The notes beneath the pieces were generated by a model. That model searched no databases, was not told where the DNA came from, and saw only the letters and a program-made list of their open reading frames with translations. From positions 1 to 64,000 of the forward strand of contig JAHHHL010000018.1 in assembly GCA_019359375.1 (NCBI GenBank): a stretch of 64,000 bases of DNA. The letters run 5' to 3'. The stretch comes from Lyngbya sp. HA4199-MV5 (GTDB lineage: Bacteria; Cyanobacteriota; Cyanobacteriia; Leptolyngbyales; Leptolyngbyaceae). The translations under genes and the position numbers were made by a program. Below are positions 1-8,413 of the stretch, in pieces. The first letter of the stretch is position 1, and every line of letters starts with the position of its first letter.

Positions 1-322
1 TTTGATTTGACGGCTGGTTAACCGCTCTGCTTCCGGGTTTGATGGCAACAGCATTCGCTCTATAGACCAATTAACTTGTACTACAAGGCGAGATTATATG
101 GTACTTTCATTCTCGGAAATCACCTTAAGGCAGGAGGCAGAAGGCAGCAGGCAGGAGGGAAACAGTTTTCAGTCTTCGGTATGCCCCTTATCTGCACTGG
201 TGACTGTTTCACTTGGTCGAGAACCGCTTATTGTTGGGGATCTGCCCGCTGTGATGCGTTATTCAGGCAGCGTAACGTTGAGCTGCGAAGTGATTGCAGC
301 GAGGTGGCTACAACTCACTGGC
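1..322. other. Stretch without a convincing gene
   Basis: Short open frames on the plus strand run through this stretch, but they cross a purine-rich repeat (about 126-160, GGCAGGA-like units) and encode nothing recognisable. I see no RNA gene or terminator. A gene cut by the window edge cannot be excluded. Confidence 0.4.
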
Positions 323-1036
323 TCACAAAAGCTCCTTCAAAAAGTGAAAGACTTCATCTTCCCAGCAAGGTTCTGGCAACAGCAAGAGTAGTCGTTGGTT
401 GATGTCAGCTTCGATCGCAAGCATTTCATCCTGCTGGAAAAACTCAGACAGTGCAATGAGATCGCGCTCCCTTAAAGGCGATAGCGGCGCAGCAAAGGAG
501 AGCACATCGATCGCTGCTGCTGCACTTAGATCCGTCAACGCCGCCAGAGATCGCCCACTCCACGAGCGAATACGTGGTTGCCGCAGTGGTTTAAGCGTTG
601 CAGCTTGGCGTAGGGCATACAGTCCATCTAGATCACGCTCTTGAGCGGGTCGTTGTGACCACGTAGCTTGATGCAACGGCGACTGCGTGGTTAGGCTTAG
701 CTCCTTAGCTGAATGGAGGTCTACAGGCGGTGTAGAGGTATCCGCATGAAATTGCCCGATCGTCGAGGCTACCGCGTCCTTGGGTTGAGATAGCGCACAA
801 TCGTCTTCCATAAGTGCGGCTAGGGACGAGGTTGCCGCTACTCGATTGTCGCCAACACTGTCTTGTTCCCCCAACGACCCATCAGGCGACAATAATGGCA
901 ACAAGTTACCCGGCAGAGAGGAACCACCGTCTCCTGGCGAAATAAGCAACATAGGTAGGCACCAAAATAACTCTGCCGCTATCAGGCAAACATGCGCGAT
1001 CGGATAACGACTGCTCAGCAAAAGGACAGCACGCAC
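323..1036 (-). CDS. Hypothetical protein (237 aa)
   Basis: I do not recognise this protein. It starts with GTG; an AAGGG lies directly against that codon, too close for a good ribosome site, so the true start may lie further in. The first 100 residues are low in complexity. The last 60 look like a folded helical segment rich in Leu, Glu and Asp (LSPLRERDLIALSEFF near residue 185, ending in WEDEVFHFLKELL). That C-terminal composition is the main reason to call it real. It stands alone, with no operon partner. It could be a diverged gene or a chance frame. Confidence 0.4.
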   Translation of the reverse strand: MRAVLLLSSRYPIAHVCLIAAELFWCLPMLLISPGDGGSSLPGNLLPLLSPDGSLGEQDSVGDNRVAATSSLAALMEDDCALSQPKDAVASTIGQFHADTSTPPVDLHSAKELSLTTQSPLHQATWSQRPAQERDLDGLYALRQAATLKPLRQPRIRSWSGRSLAALTDLSAAAAIDVLSFAAPLSPLRERDLIALSEFFQQDEMLAIEADINQRLLLLLPEPCWEDEVFHFLKELL

Positions 1037-1101
1037 CCCTTACAAATGCACCCGCTCGTGTAGGCTTTTCAGTAGATGCACTGAATGCCATCTTCTTTCT
1101 C

Positions 1102-1133
1102 CTGTGACACATTTCTTCTGTGACACATTTCTC
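1102..1133. repeat. 16-bp tandem duplication
   Basis: CTGTGACACATTTCT followed by one base is present twice head to tail. Similar 17-bp duplications flank both ends of xseA, so short tandem duplication recurs in this genome. Confidence 0.75.
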
Positions 1134-1398
1134 CGATAACACACTGCCGCGAGAACGCATGACCAGACGATAGAAGCAAGAAGGCGACCACGTTCCTTAA
1201 CCAACGCTTGAGAGCAATCCCCCTTCTTTAGTAGCTCTTACGGCGTTAAGTCTGTCATCCAACGGTCATGCAATGGCAACGGAGTGAGAAGGATTACACT
1301 GTGCTATTCACTATAGCTGTTCTTTATGGCGTACACTACCTGCTACAGCCTGAGTCGGTAGGGAAAGGCTTCACTGATAGCAGAGCATACCTGCGGCT

Positions 1399-1528
1399 GG
1401 GGCGCATCATCAATTCAGCTCCAAAACCCTGCGGCATCAGCCTGATCGCGCCTGTCCCAACACATGAGGCTAGGGGTTGGAGCCTTTGCTGCAAGTAATG
1501 CGTAGTCGTCATTGATGACAGCCCCTAG
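1399..1528 (-). mobile_element. MITE-like repeat, copy 1
   Basis: A ~130-bp element with imperfect terminal inverted repeats (GGGCGCATCATCAATT at one end, GATGACAGCCCCTAG at the other). Three more copies lie at 26067, 29117 and 62193. Copies 1 and 3 run opposite to copies 2 and 4. It has no coding capacity, so it is probably a non-autonomous relic mobilised by a transposase encoded elsewhere. This is the most diverged copy at its left end. Confidence 0.8.
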
Positions 1529-1754
1529 CCACAACCAGGCTCTTGTTAACCGATGCTAAAATTTTGTTTAAATTTGTTACCCCCAAAAACTGGTTATAAG
1601 CTTCACGCATCTGCACAACGTCTGGTTGCTGCTGCTGAAACACAAGACGCACGAAACCGATCGTGTGATGCATAAAGCCTTTTACAAATAGAGCAGTAAT
1701 TCTCTTTGTGTAAAAAATCGCGATCGACTCTGATGTCCCAGATGCCAATGTCAA
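1509..1754 (-). CDS. Doubtful 81-aa frame ending inside a MITE
   Basis: No recognised domain. The last residues (VARGCHQ) and the stop codon are supplied by the end of the MITE-like element, so if this was ever a gene the insertion cut it short. The middle part (QMREAYNQFLGVTNLNKIL) has plausible protein composition. The start is ATG without a clear ribosome site. It may equally be noise. Confidence 0.2.
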   Translation of the reverse strand: MTLASGTSESIAIFYTKRITALFVKGFMHHTIGFVRLVFQQQQPDVVQMREAYNQFLGVTNLNKILASVNKSLVVARGCHQ

Positions 1755-2133
1755 TCAGGGTTGAACATCCAGCAAGAAGCCACTGGGGCGTTTAGAGTCT
1801 TGAACCACACAGAACGATGCAGCTACAGCTCATCGTGCTATGGACGAACTTTAGACGCGGTATATCACCGTGTTACGAGACCGTGCCGTTTAAAGCGTAA
1901 CAATGATCCAGTGATCGTGCGGTTATGTCTCATTGCTGGGCATTTTAAGGTAGAAACAAAGCTTGATCTCTGACCGCCCTCCACCAGCTTTTCTGTTCCT
2001 CCTTGCACTGTAGATGACTGGATCTTGCTTGCTCACCGCTTTTCTCCTACAGATATCCCCAACCCAGTTAACTAAGCCTCTCATTCTTTGAGATTGAATC
2101 GCTTCGGTCTCACCGCTTACTTTGGAACTAGCT

Positions 2134-2943
2134 ATGCTCGACTCACACTCATTGGCTGAATACTCTTCACAGGTGCTGAATGCTTCTGGCAATACCGAAT
2201 TGGAGCAGCGCTTGGGGCTGTACCGCGTTTTTTTGAAGCTCTATGAGCACCATCGGAGTCTTTTAGATGAAATTCTGGATTTAGAAAATACTGGCATTAA
2301 GTCACGAAAGCAGGTGGCTTTGCAGTACATCCAGGGAGTGGCGCAGGGGCAAAAAGTTTATGTGATCACCAATCTTTTGAATGGTAAAACGCGATCGGTG
2401 CTGCAACCGCAAAAAATCTGGGTGATCGGGCGCGATCGCAAAATGGCGCTCCCTATCCAGGACAAACGGCTCTCTCGTCGTCATGCGGCTATTCAACACG
2501 TAGACGATCAAGGCTTTTACCTGATTGATTTCAACAGCACAAATGGCTCCTTTGTTAACGGCGAACCCGTGCGGCATTGCACCTTACTCAAAGATGGTGA
2601 CCAGATTCGACTGGGGAGTTTGGCATTTACCTTCTTCATCTGCCATGCCCCCAAAGCGGCTGAAGCACTGATGGATGATGTTGTGAATCAGGTCAACGCC
2701 GCTCGCCATAGCTATGTCAGTGCCGAAGACTCAACAGTGACAGAGACAGGAGCGCCGCCTGTGCGCCCAGATTGGGATACACCGCTCTCCGCCGATGGTA
2801 AAGACACGTCTATGTTCTTAAGACCAACCATGTCCGGTCATGACGTGATCCCAGAGCAAGCTGCTTGCCCCATCAGCATGAAGCAACAGGCAGACATTTT
2901 CGATCGCTTTATGCAGCGTAATGCCGCTGATCACCATAACTAG
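2134..2943 (+). CDS. FHA-domain protein (269 aa)
   Basis: A forkhead-associated domain, a phosphothreonine-binding module, spans roughly residues 75-165. The classic marks are all visible: GRDRK, then SRRHA, then NSTNGSFVNG. The N-terminal 70 residues look helical and the C-terminal 90 are polar with no known fold. FHA proteins act as readers of Ser/Thr phosphorylation in signalling or assembly; the partner cannot be named from the sequence. I chose ATG at 2134 over the TTG at 2122 because it is the stronger start codon. The gene is alone, convergent with recA. Confidence 0.88.
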   Translation: MLDSHSLAEYSSQVLNASGNTELEQRLGLYRVFLKLYEHHRSLLDEILDLENTGIKSRKQVALQYIQGVAQGQKVYVITNLLNGKTRSVLQPQKIWVIGRDRKMALPIQDKRLSRRHAAIQHVDDQGFYLIDFNSTNGSFVNGEPVRHCTLLKDGDQIRLGSLAFTFFICHAPKAAEALMDDVVNQVNAARHSYVSAEDSTVTETGAPPVRPDWDTPLSADGKDTSMFLRPTMSGHDVIPEQAACPISMKQQADIFDRFMQRNAADHHN

Positions 2944-3069
2944 AGCAGCCTGGATTGCTGTGACGGGTAAATTTTTCTACGGTTGAATTTCTCACTAGAG
3001 GGTTTCAGGGATCAGCAGGCTAGTCTGGGCTGTTGATCCCGGCGGCGAGTTCCATAAAAGAAGTACCCA

Positions 3070-3120
3070 ACGTCGTGCGGGCATCTTGCCCACGTCGCCA
3101 GCGAGACGCTCACACGACGG
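3070..3120. repeat. Interspersed palindromic repeat, copy A
   Basis: Ends are inverted (CGTCGTG ... CACGACG), with the core GGGCATCTTGCCCACGT and GCCAGCGAGACGCT. A second copy lies at 7613-7665. It lies between the convergent FHA and recA genes and could fold in RNA, so it may also help end transcription. Confidence 0.7.
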
Positions 3121-3200
3121 CATGAATCGGGTAGATTCTTTGAGAGAAAACACCTGAGAGCTTGCTTAAACACACCATTTCCACGTCTCAAGCGCTGAAT

Positions 3201-4277
3201 TTACTCTTCGTCGTCGAGCAATTCATCCTCCTCATCCTCAACATCTGCCGGCGCTACAGAATTAGCCGAAACCACAGCACCAATTTCTAGTTTGTGGCGT
3301 ACTTCCTGTTCAACTTTTTGGGCCACTTCAGGCTTCTCTTCCATATATTTGATGGCATTATCGCGCCCCTGGCTAATATTTTCGCCGCCGTAGCTGTACC
3401 AGGCTCCTTTGCGAACGAGTACGCCTGTTTCCTCTGCCAGGTCAACCAAACAGCCGAGGGTTGAGATCCCTTTGCCAAAAATGACATCAAACTCAGCAAT
3501 GCGGAAGGGGGGCGCAACTTTGTTTTTAGCGACTTTCACCTTGACTCGAATACCAAATTCTTCAGTCCCTTTCTTCAGCGTTTGAATGCGGCGAGTATCT
3601 AGACGCACGGAGGCATAAAACTTGAGTGCCTGTCCTCCCGTAGTGGTCTCCGGGCTGCCGTAGGTGACACCAATTTTTTGACGCAGTTGGTTAATGAAGA
3701 TGACGGTGCAGCCCGATTTACCCATGTTGCCAGCAATTTTACGTAGCGCCTGACTCATGAGTCGTGCCTGTAAGCCAACGTGAGAATCGCCCATTTCGCC
3801 TTCAATTTCAGCGCGGGGCACTAGAGCGGCAACAGAGTCCACCACAATGACTTCGATCGCGGACGATCGCACCAGTTGATCCACAATTTCCAGCGCCGCT
3901 TCACCGGTGTCTGGCTGAGAGATCAGGAGATTGTCAATGTCTACCCCCAAGGCTTTGGCGTAAACGGGATCAAGCGCATGCTCTGCATCGACAAAGGCTG
4001 CAATACCACCCGCTTTCTGGACTTCTGCCAACGCATGAAGCGCCAGGGTTGTTTTGCTGGAGCTTTCAGGTCCGTAGATTTCAATGACGCGACCTTTGGG
4101 AAGCCCACCTCCCAGTGCCAGGTCTAGCGTCAATGCTCCGGTGGAGATCGTTTCGACCTTCATCCGAGTTGCATCGCCCAGACGCATGATTGTGCCTTTC
4201 CCAAAGTTACGCTCAATCTGAGTGAGAACGAGGTTTAAGGCTTTGTTTTTATCGGAGTTATCAGTTTTAGTAGCCAT
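3201..4277 (-). CDS. recA: Recombinase RecA
   Basis: RecA forms filaments on single-stranded DNA, drives strand exchange and triggers the SOS response. The 358-residue length is normal. Walker [10 protein letters not shown] sits at residues 69-77, Walker B-like [10 protein letters not shown] follows, then the DNA-binding loop regions ([31 protein letters not shown]). The C-terminus is a strongly acidic tail ([11 protein letters not shown]), usual for the family and involved in damping filament growth. The start ATG has GAGG about 8 nt upstream. Transcribed alone, divergent from xseA, so two DNA-repair functions share one upstream region. I found no convincing LexA box there. Confidence 0.98.
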   Translation of the reverse strand: MATKTDNSDKNKALNLVLTQIERNFGKGTIMRLGDATRMKVETISTGALTLDLALGGGLPKGRVIEIYGPESSSKTTLALHALAEVQKAGGIAAFVDAEHALDPVYAKALGVDIDNLLISQPDTGEAALEIVDQLVRSSAIEVIVVDSVAALVPRAEIEGEMGDSHVGLQARLMSQALRKIAGNMGKSGCTVIFINQLRQKIGVTYGSPETTTGGQALKFYASVRLDTRRIQTLKKGTEEFGIRVKVKVAKNKVAPPFRIAEFDVIFGKGISTLGCLVDLAEETGVLVRKGAWYSYGGENISQGRDNAIKYMEEKPEVAQKVEQEVRHKLEIGAVVSANSVAPADVEDEEDELLDDEE

Positions 4278-4835
4278 GAGCGCCTCAAGGAAGAAGATGG
4301 AGTAGGTAGGCAGACAGAAAAGTGAAGACCTGAAGCAAGATGTAAAGCGTTTAAGGGGCTGGTTTGAAAAGAGGTTGTGTCTTAGCGATCCCGGCGATCG
4401 CCAATGATCGTCAATGGTTGAACGAAGACGCGATCGGGCGTTAGAGGCATTCTATTCTAAGCCGCCAACCCCGAACGGATCACCTCATTACGGCAGCACT
4501 TCAGGCTTAAACACGAAACCACCCTCTGGTGATGATTCTGGTAGTGATAGAAAAGCATGAGGGCTTGCGTACCGTCACACCAGAGAAAAATTGCTGACAT
4601 TGCTGATGATGCTAAGTAGAGTACGAACAATTTAACGAAGTCTCGCTAATCTAGAGGTGGTCGATCGTCCTCACGCTGGTTTGTCGGCTTCACATGAATG
4701 ACATTCTGCGTTTCACCGATGACCAGTCCCTTGATCGCACTGGGCAGTCGCATCATCAGGATTGCAACGAACGCTTATTGGTACCGCCAGCTCATTCAAG
4801 TTACACACTCATTTAAGTTACACAAGTGACATCCA
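4278..4835. promoter_or_regulatory. Divergent upstream region of recA and xseA
   Basis: 558 bases between two divergent repair genes, so both promoters must lie here. It contains several GATCGC/CGATCG words and, at the xseA side, a 17-bp direct repeat (4791-4824). I looked for a cyanobacterial LexA-type box and did not find a good one. Confidence 0.45.
4791..4824. repeat. 17-bp tandem repeat just upstream of xseA
   Basis: CTCATT(C/T)AAGTTACACA occurs twice with no gap, ending 11 bases before the xseA start codon. It could be a regulator site or simply a slippage duplication. Confidence 0.8.
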
Positions 4836-6092
4836 ATGACCTCCTATCTGCCTCATTTATTGGTTCCCGATACGGCATTGTCTGTAGCAGGTCTAACGGC
4901 TTATATCCAGGCATTGTTAGAGCAAGACAATCAACTGAGCCAAGTGTGGGTGACTGGGGAAGTCTCTAGCGCGACCCGTTATCGTAGCGGGCTGTTTTTT
5001 ACCCTTCAAGACCCAGATGCTAAAGCCGCCATTAGCTGTGTCGTGTGGAACAGCCAGCTAGACAAGCTGACGACGTTGCCTGCTCAAGGAGAACAACTGA
5101 TTATCCTGGGGCGGATCCACCTCCACCCTCAGCGGGGACAGTATCAACTCATTGTGTGGCAAGCTTTACCAGCCGGTGAAGGACTACGCGCTCTACGCTA
5201 CCGTCAGTTACGGCTGCGTCTGGAGGCGGAAGGGTTATTTGACCCGGCACGTAAATGCACGTTGCCCATTCATCCCCAGACGGTTGCGGTCGTCACCTCA
5301 CCACAAGCAGCGGCATGGGGTGATATTCAACGAACGTTGAGACGGCGTTATGCGGGTTTGCATGTGTTGTTTTCTCCAGCGTTAGTGCAAGGTGAACAGG
5401 CTCCAGCCTCGATCGTCAATGCCATCCAGCGAGTGGAGCGAGATGGTAGAGCGGATGTACTAATCTTATCACGGGGTGGCGGTGCGATCGAAGATATGGC
5501 GTGCTTTAATGACGAACGGGTCGTGCGTGCGATCGCAGACTGCACCATTCCAGTTATTGCAGGGATCGGGCACCAGCGAGATGAAACCTTAGCCGACCTG
5601 GTGGCGGATGCCTGTGCGCATACCCCTACCGCCGCAGCGGAACAAGCGGTGCCCCAGTTAGCCGTTCTGCACGCGGCGCATCAAGAGCGAGTGTTAACCC
5701 TTAAAGCCGCAATTCATGACCACCTGAAAGCTGCCTATGAGCAACAACGACGTTTGGGCGATCGCCTGCAAAAATTACGCCTCGATCGTAAACTTCAGCA
5801 AGAGCGCCAAAAACTGCACTGGATGCGTCAACGGCTGATGCAAGGCAGTGCGCTGCAAATTCAGCAGGCAACCTATCACTGTCAGGCGCTTCAGCAAAAG
5901 CTGGCAACACTTGATCCGTCAGCCGTGCTAAAACGGGGGTATGCAATTGCGCGTGATGGAGACGGGCGAGTGGTTCGTTCGGCTGAAACAGTGACTCCAG
6001 GTAAAACACTCCACCTTCAACTTGGTCAGGGGCGACTAGCCGTCAACGTTACAGCCGTCTTACCGTCATTTCCCAACGCTGAGCAATTGTGA
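4836..6092 (+). CDS. xseA: Exodeoxyribonuclease VII large subunit
   Basis: With XseB it forms exonuclease VII, which degrades single-stranded DNA from both ends. The protein (418 aa, usual range) has an N-terminal OB-fold (about residues 15-110, VWVTGEVSSATRYRSGLFF) and a catalytic exonuclease domain with the family blocks AVVTSPQAAAWGDI, SRGGGAIEDMACFNDERVV and GIGHQRDETLADLVAD-AHTPTAAAE. A coiled-coil segment rich in Gln and Arg follows, then a C-terminal strand-rich tail. xseB lies 62 bases downstream on the same strand, so the two are probably one transcript. A 17-bp duplication covers the stop codon. Confidence 0.96.
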   Translation: MTSYLPHLLVPDTALSVAGLTAYIQALLEQDNQLSQVWVTGEVSSATRYRSGLFFTLQDPDAKAAISCVVWNSQLDKLTTLPAQGEQLIILGRIHLHPQRGQYQLIVWQALPAGEGLRALRYRQLRLRLEAEGLFDPARKCTLPIHPQTVAVVTSPQAAAWGDIQRTLRRRYAGLHVLFSPALVQGEQAPASIVNAIQRVERDGRADVLILSRGGGAIEDMACFNDERVVRAIADCTIPVIAGIGHQRDETLADLVADACAHTPTAAAEQAVPQLAVLHAAHQERVLTLKAAIHDHLKAAYEQQRRLGDRLQKLRLDRKLQQERQKLHWMRQRLMQGSALQIQQATYHCQALQQKLATLDPSAVLKRGYAIARDGDGRVVRSAETVTPGKTLHLQLGQGRLAVNVTAVLPSFPNAEQL

Positions 6093-6111
6093 TAGCCGAG
6101 CAATTGTGATA
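6078..6111. repeat. 17-bp tandem repeat across the xseA stop
   Basis: GC(T/C)GAGCAATTGTGATA is present twice head to tail. The first unit carries the xseA stop codon (TGA, 6090-6092); the second lies in the spacer before xseB. Confidence 0.8.
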
Positions 6112-6154
6112 AGCATAGGCATACTAGCGGTATAGACGTTGTCATTCATTTGCC

Positions 6155-6439
6155 GTGAGCATTCATCAAGACTCGACTCAAAGTTACGCAAGCAATCAAA
6201 CCAGTGACGATCGCCATGTGCCTGTAGGGCTGCCGTCGCCGGGATGGAGCTACGAAGAAACAGTGCGGCAGGTAGAGACCATCATGACGCGGATTGAATC
6301 AGGAGAACTGGAACTAGCCGACGTGTTTGATCAGTTTACGACTGCTGTTAGCTACCTGCGCGAATGCGAATTGTTTTTGTCTCAGCGTCAGCAACAAATG
6401 GATTTGTTAGTTGAAACCTTGACTGACGACTTGGAGTAA
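6155..6439 (+). CDS. xseB: Exodeoxyribonuclease VII small subunit
   Basis: Small helical partner of XseA. The family signature [20 protein letters not shown] (starting near residue 31), then [21 protein letters not shown], is clear. The 94-aa length includes a 30-residue N-terminal extension of low complexity before the conserved core. The start is GTG at 6155; the extension could mean that translation really begins further in. Co-transcribed with xseA. Confidence 0.93.
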   Translation: MSIHQDSTQSYASNQTSDDRHVPVGLPSPGWSYEETVRQVETIMTRIESGELELADVFDQFTTAVSYLRECELFLSQRQQQMDLLVETLTDDLE

Positions 6440-6974
6440 GGTCGGTTAGTGAGCAAGCGTTGGTTATTAAGTGCGATGAGCATGAGTGGATGCCATGAAG
6501 AGGTGCGCGATCGCAGTGCTATCTGCAATACATTTTTAATGGCAATGTTCGGGTAAACTTTGGTTAAACTGAAGGCTTAATCGAAATAGCTTGATAGCGC
6601 CCAATACACATTAATAACCCTGCTCATGTTCAGCTCTAATGTAAGGTTTGTTCTGAGCTGAAGTTGGCATATTTAATCATTGCTAACTTCCCAACTGTCG
6701 TGACTTAAACCTTCTAGGAATGACTCTTTCATGGGCATGAAAACGCCAAGCGTCTCTCATTAACAGGCTTTAATTCTTTCCTGGGGTGGATTCTTTAGTT
6801 CTGGAAGCATTTTACACTACAGATTAACGGGTTGGTTTTACCAGAAGGAACAACTGCTTTTGGTCTCTAAGCTCATGCTAGCCAGGGAACTTTACTGCAC
6901 CTCGTTCGTCATGGGCTATAGCATCAGCATGTAATGAGCCTGAAACGTTCAAACTTTTATAAGGGCTGTTGTTT
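6440..6974. other. Spacer before the STAS gene
   Basis: About 535 bases with no gene. It contains a hairpin TTCAGCTC/GAGCTGAA with an 18-nt loop (6629-6662) lacking a T-run, and a 16-nt near-palindrome TTTCATGGGCATGAAA (6727-6742). Either could be regulatory for the STAS gene. An SD-like AAGGG lies about 10 bases before its ATG. Confidence 0.4.
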
Positions 6975-7367
6975 ATGAGTTCAATTCAGGTTATTCAGCC
7001 GTCTAATTTTTTGAGTACGGCTGCCATCAATCTCTTTCATGCAGAAGTTAAGCGGTTGCTTGAGGCTGATGCGGCAATTGTTCTAGTTGATTTTGGCAAT
7101 ATTACAGCCATGAGTAGCTCTAGCTTTATTGCTGTAGTGAAGGCGCTAAAGTCGGTGCGAGCCTCGAAGCGGCAGATTGCTCTATGTTCTATGAATGAAC
7201 AAGTGAGAATTTTGTTTGAACTGACCGGGCTAGATCAACTGTTCAAAATCTTTGCCAGTACTGACGAATTCGATCAGTACCTGCAAGTGCATGGAAGCCT
7301 GGTTGAAATTTCTCGGCATGTCAAATCCAGCCTGGTGAAGCGAGGAGACTTGAAGCTAGCCAGCTAA
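6975..7367 (+). CDS. STAS-domain protein (anti-sigma antagonist-like)
   Basis: A single STAS domain of 130 residues. It shows the usual order: N-terminal strand, helix, central strand AAIVLVDFGNITAMSSSSF with the serine cluster where SpoIIAA-type proteins are phosphorylated, then RQIALCSMNEQVRILFELTGLDQLFKIF. Such proteins bind an anti-sigma factor or a serine kinase in partner-switching regulation. No kinase or phosphatase partner is adjacent. ATG at 6975 is preferred over the upstream TTG because an AAGGG lies at suitable spacing. Confidence 0.85.
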   Translation: MSSIQVIQPSNFLSTAAINLFHAEVKRLLEADAAIVLVDFGNITAMSSSSFIAVVKALKSVRASKRQIALCSMNEQVRILFELTGLDQLFKIFASTDEFDQYLQVHGSLVEISRHVKSSLVKRGDLKLAS

Positions 7368-8413
7368 GGATCGTGGATTCAATCATTTCCGAAAACTGCA
7401 TGGGCGGGTTTGACCGCAAGCCCTCAATCCAGGAGAAAACTCTGATCAATTTGCCCCTACCAACGCTCAATTTTATTTAGTTTCCACTCCTAAGAAATGC
7501 ACATTTGATTACACCAAAGCAGCATTTCATGTGATCTATCTACGATCTGCAAGGTGCCCGATCGTTCTGTCGTAAAGTGCGCCTTTACGGGGTTTCCGCA
7601 AAAAAAGCGACTCAGCGTCCTGTGGGCATCTTAGCCACGTTGCCAGCGAGACGCTTGCACTACAGCTAAAGTGTCCTCCAGTATCTAGACAGAAAGACGA
7701 GAAATCTAAGGAGATTTCTGAGAAAGAAGATACCCCCTGTACGAGCGAAGCATACCCTGCGGGAAGCAGGCAACGGCAAATAACCTTTGAGTAAGAGGCG
7801 AAAGGTATTACCCGCATGCTTTGCCCCTATGAAATGCAGGTATAAACTTTTCTGGAAATCGCCTAACCTGTAGGTCGAATGCATCCGGTCTCCATTTCTC
7901 GCCCTAGACCTCTGACCGTTAGACAATGCTTGGGCTGCATTGAGTTGTGGCGAGGTAAGACAGGAAGGGACTTTCTCCACTAATGTTGCTGCTTGGTGAT
8001 CTTCAGTTAAGCTGTGTGCAGGCATCAGTTTGATGGTGTGTGGTATCTGCTACCATCCTGATTATCATCTTGTGCTGCCAGAATCTTTTTGTACGCCTGT
8101 TCCATTGCGTTTTGAGTTTGTATGCCTTTAAGCGGTAGATTCGTTCAACCCTGGCTCTTTGGCTTCGCTTCCACAGTAGCGATTTGCTTCTTGGCGCTGC
8201 GGGCGGCTGTAGAATTTGGATCATTGCCTTTGGATAATCTGAAGTAAGCGTCGAACCAATGTTGTTACGGAGTCGTGAAAACAGCAGCAGTACTTAGCCT
8301 CGATCGACGGAGACGAAAAGATCCTCATTTCTTCTGATTCAATTTCGCCTCGCACAGGATGAGAATGGTATCATCTCGCTTTGCCCTGTCTGTCAGGAAC
8401 AGCCGTTTCACGT
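7368..8413. other. 1-kb stretch without a supported gene
   Basis: Several minus-strand open frames cross it, but their translations look like noise. It holds one copy of the palindromic repeat (7613-7665) and a word ACCCTGCGGGAAGCA (about 7753) that recurs near 26237. The promoter of the large kinase gene should lie at its right end. I see no RNA gene. Confidence 0.45.
7613..7665. repeat. Interspersed palindromic repeat, copy B
   Basis: Second copy of the element at 3070-3120: TGTGGGCATCTTAGCCACGT and GCCAGCGAGACGCTTGCAC. The two differ at several positions but keep the core. Confidence 0.7.

Larger units (their letters stand above)
1037..2133. other. Repeat-bearing spacer
   Basis: About 1.1 kb without a secure gene. 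It holds a 16-bp tandem duplication (1102-1133), a MITE-like element (1399-1528) and one weak minus-strand frame (1509-1754). The last 300 bases should contain the promoter of the FHA gene; I could not pick out -35/-10 boxes with confidence. Confidence 0.5.

Noticed and set aside
76-402. Plus-strand frames at the left end
   Set aside because: They pass through purine-rich repeat DNA and overlap the minus-strand frame at 323; no recognisable protein.
1268-1498. Plus-strand 76-aa frame
   Set aside because: Its last third is MITE sequence and the rest matches nothing I know.
4278-4835. Possible LexA (SOS) box upstream of recA
   Set aside because: A GTAC-containing stretch near 4620 lacks the matching second half-site.
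7536-8224. Overlapping minus-strand frames in the spacer before the hybrid kinase
   Set aside because: Translations have no domain-like pattern, no ribosome sites, and one crosses the palindromic repeat.
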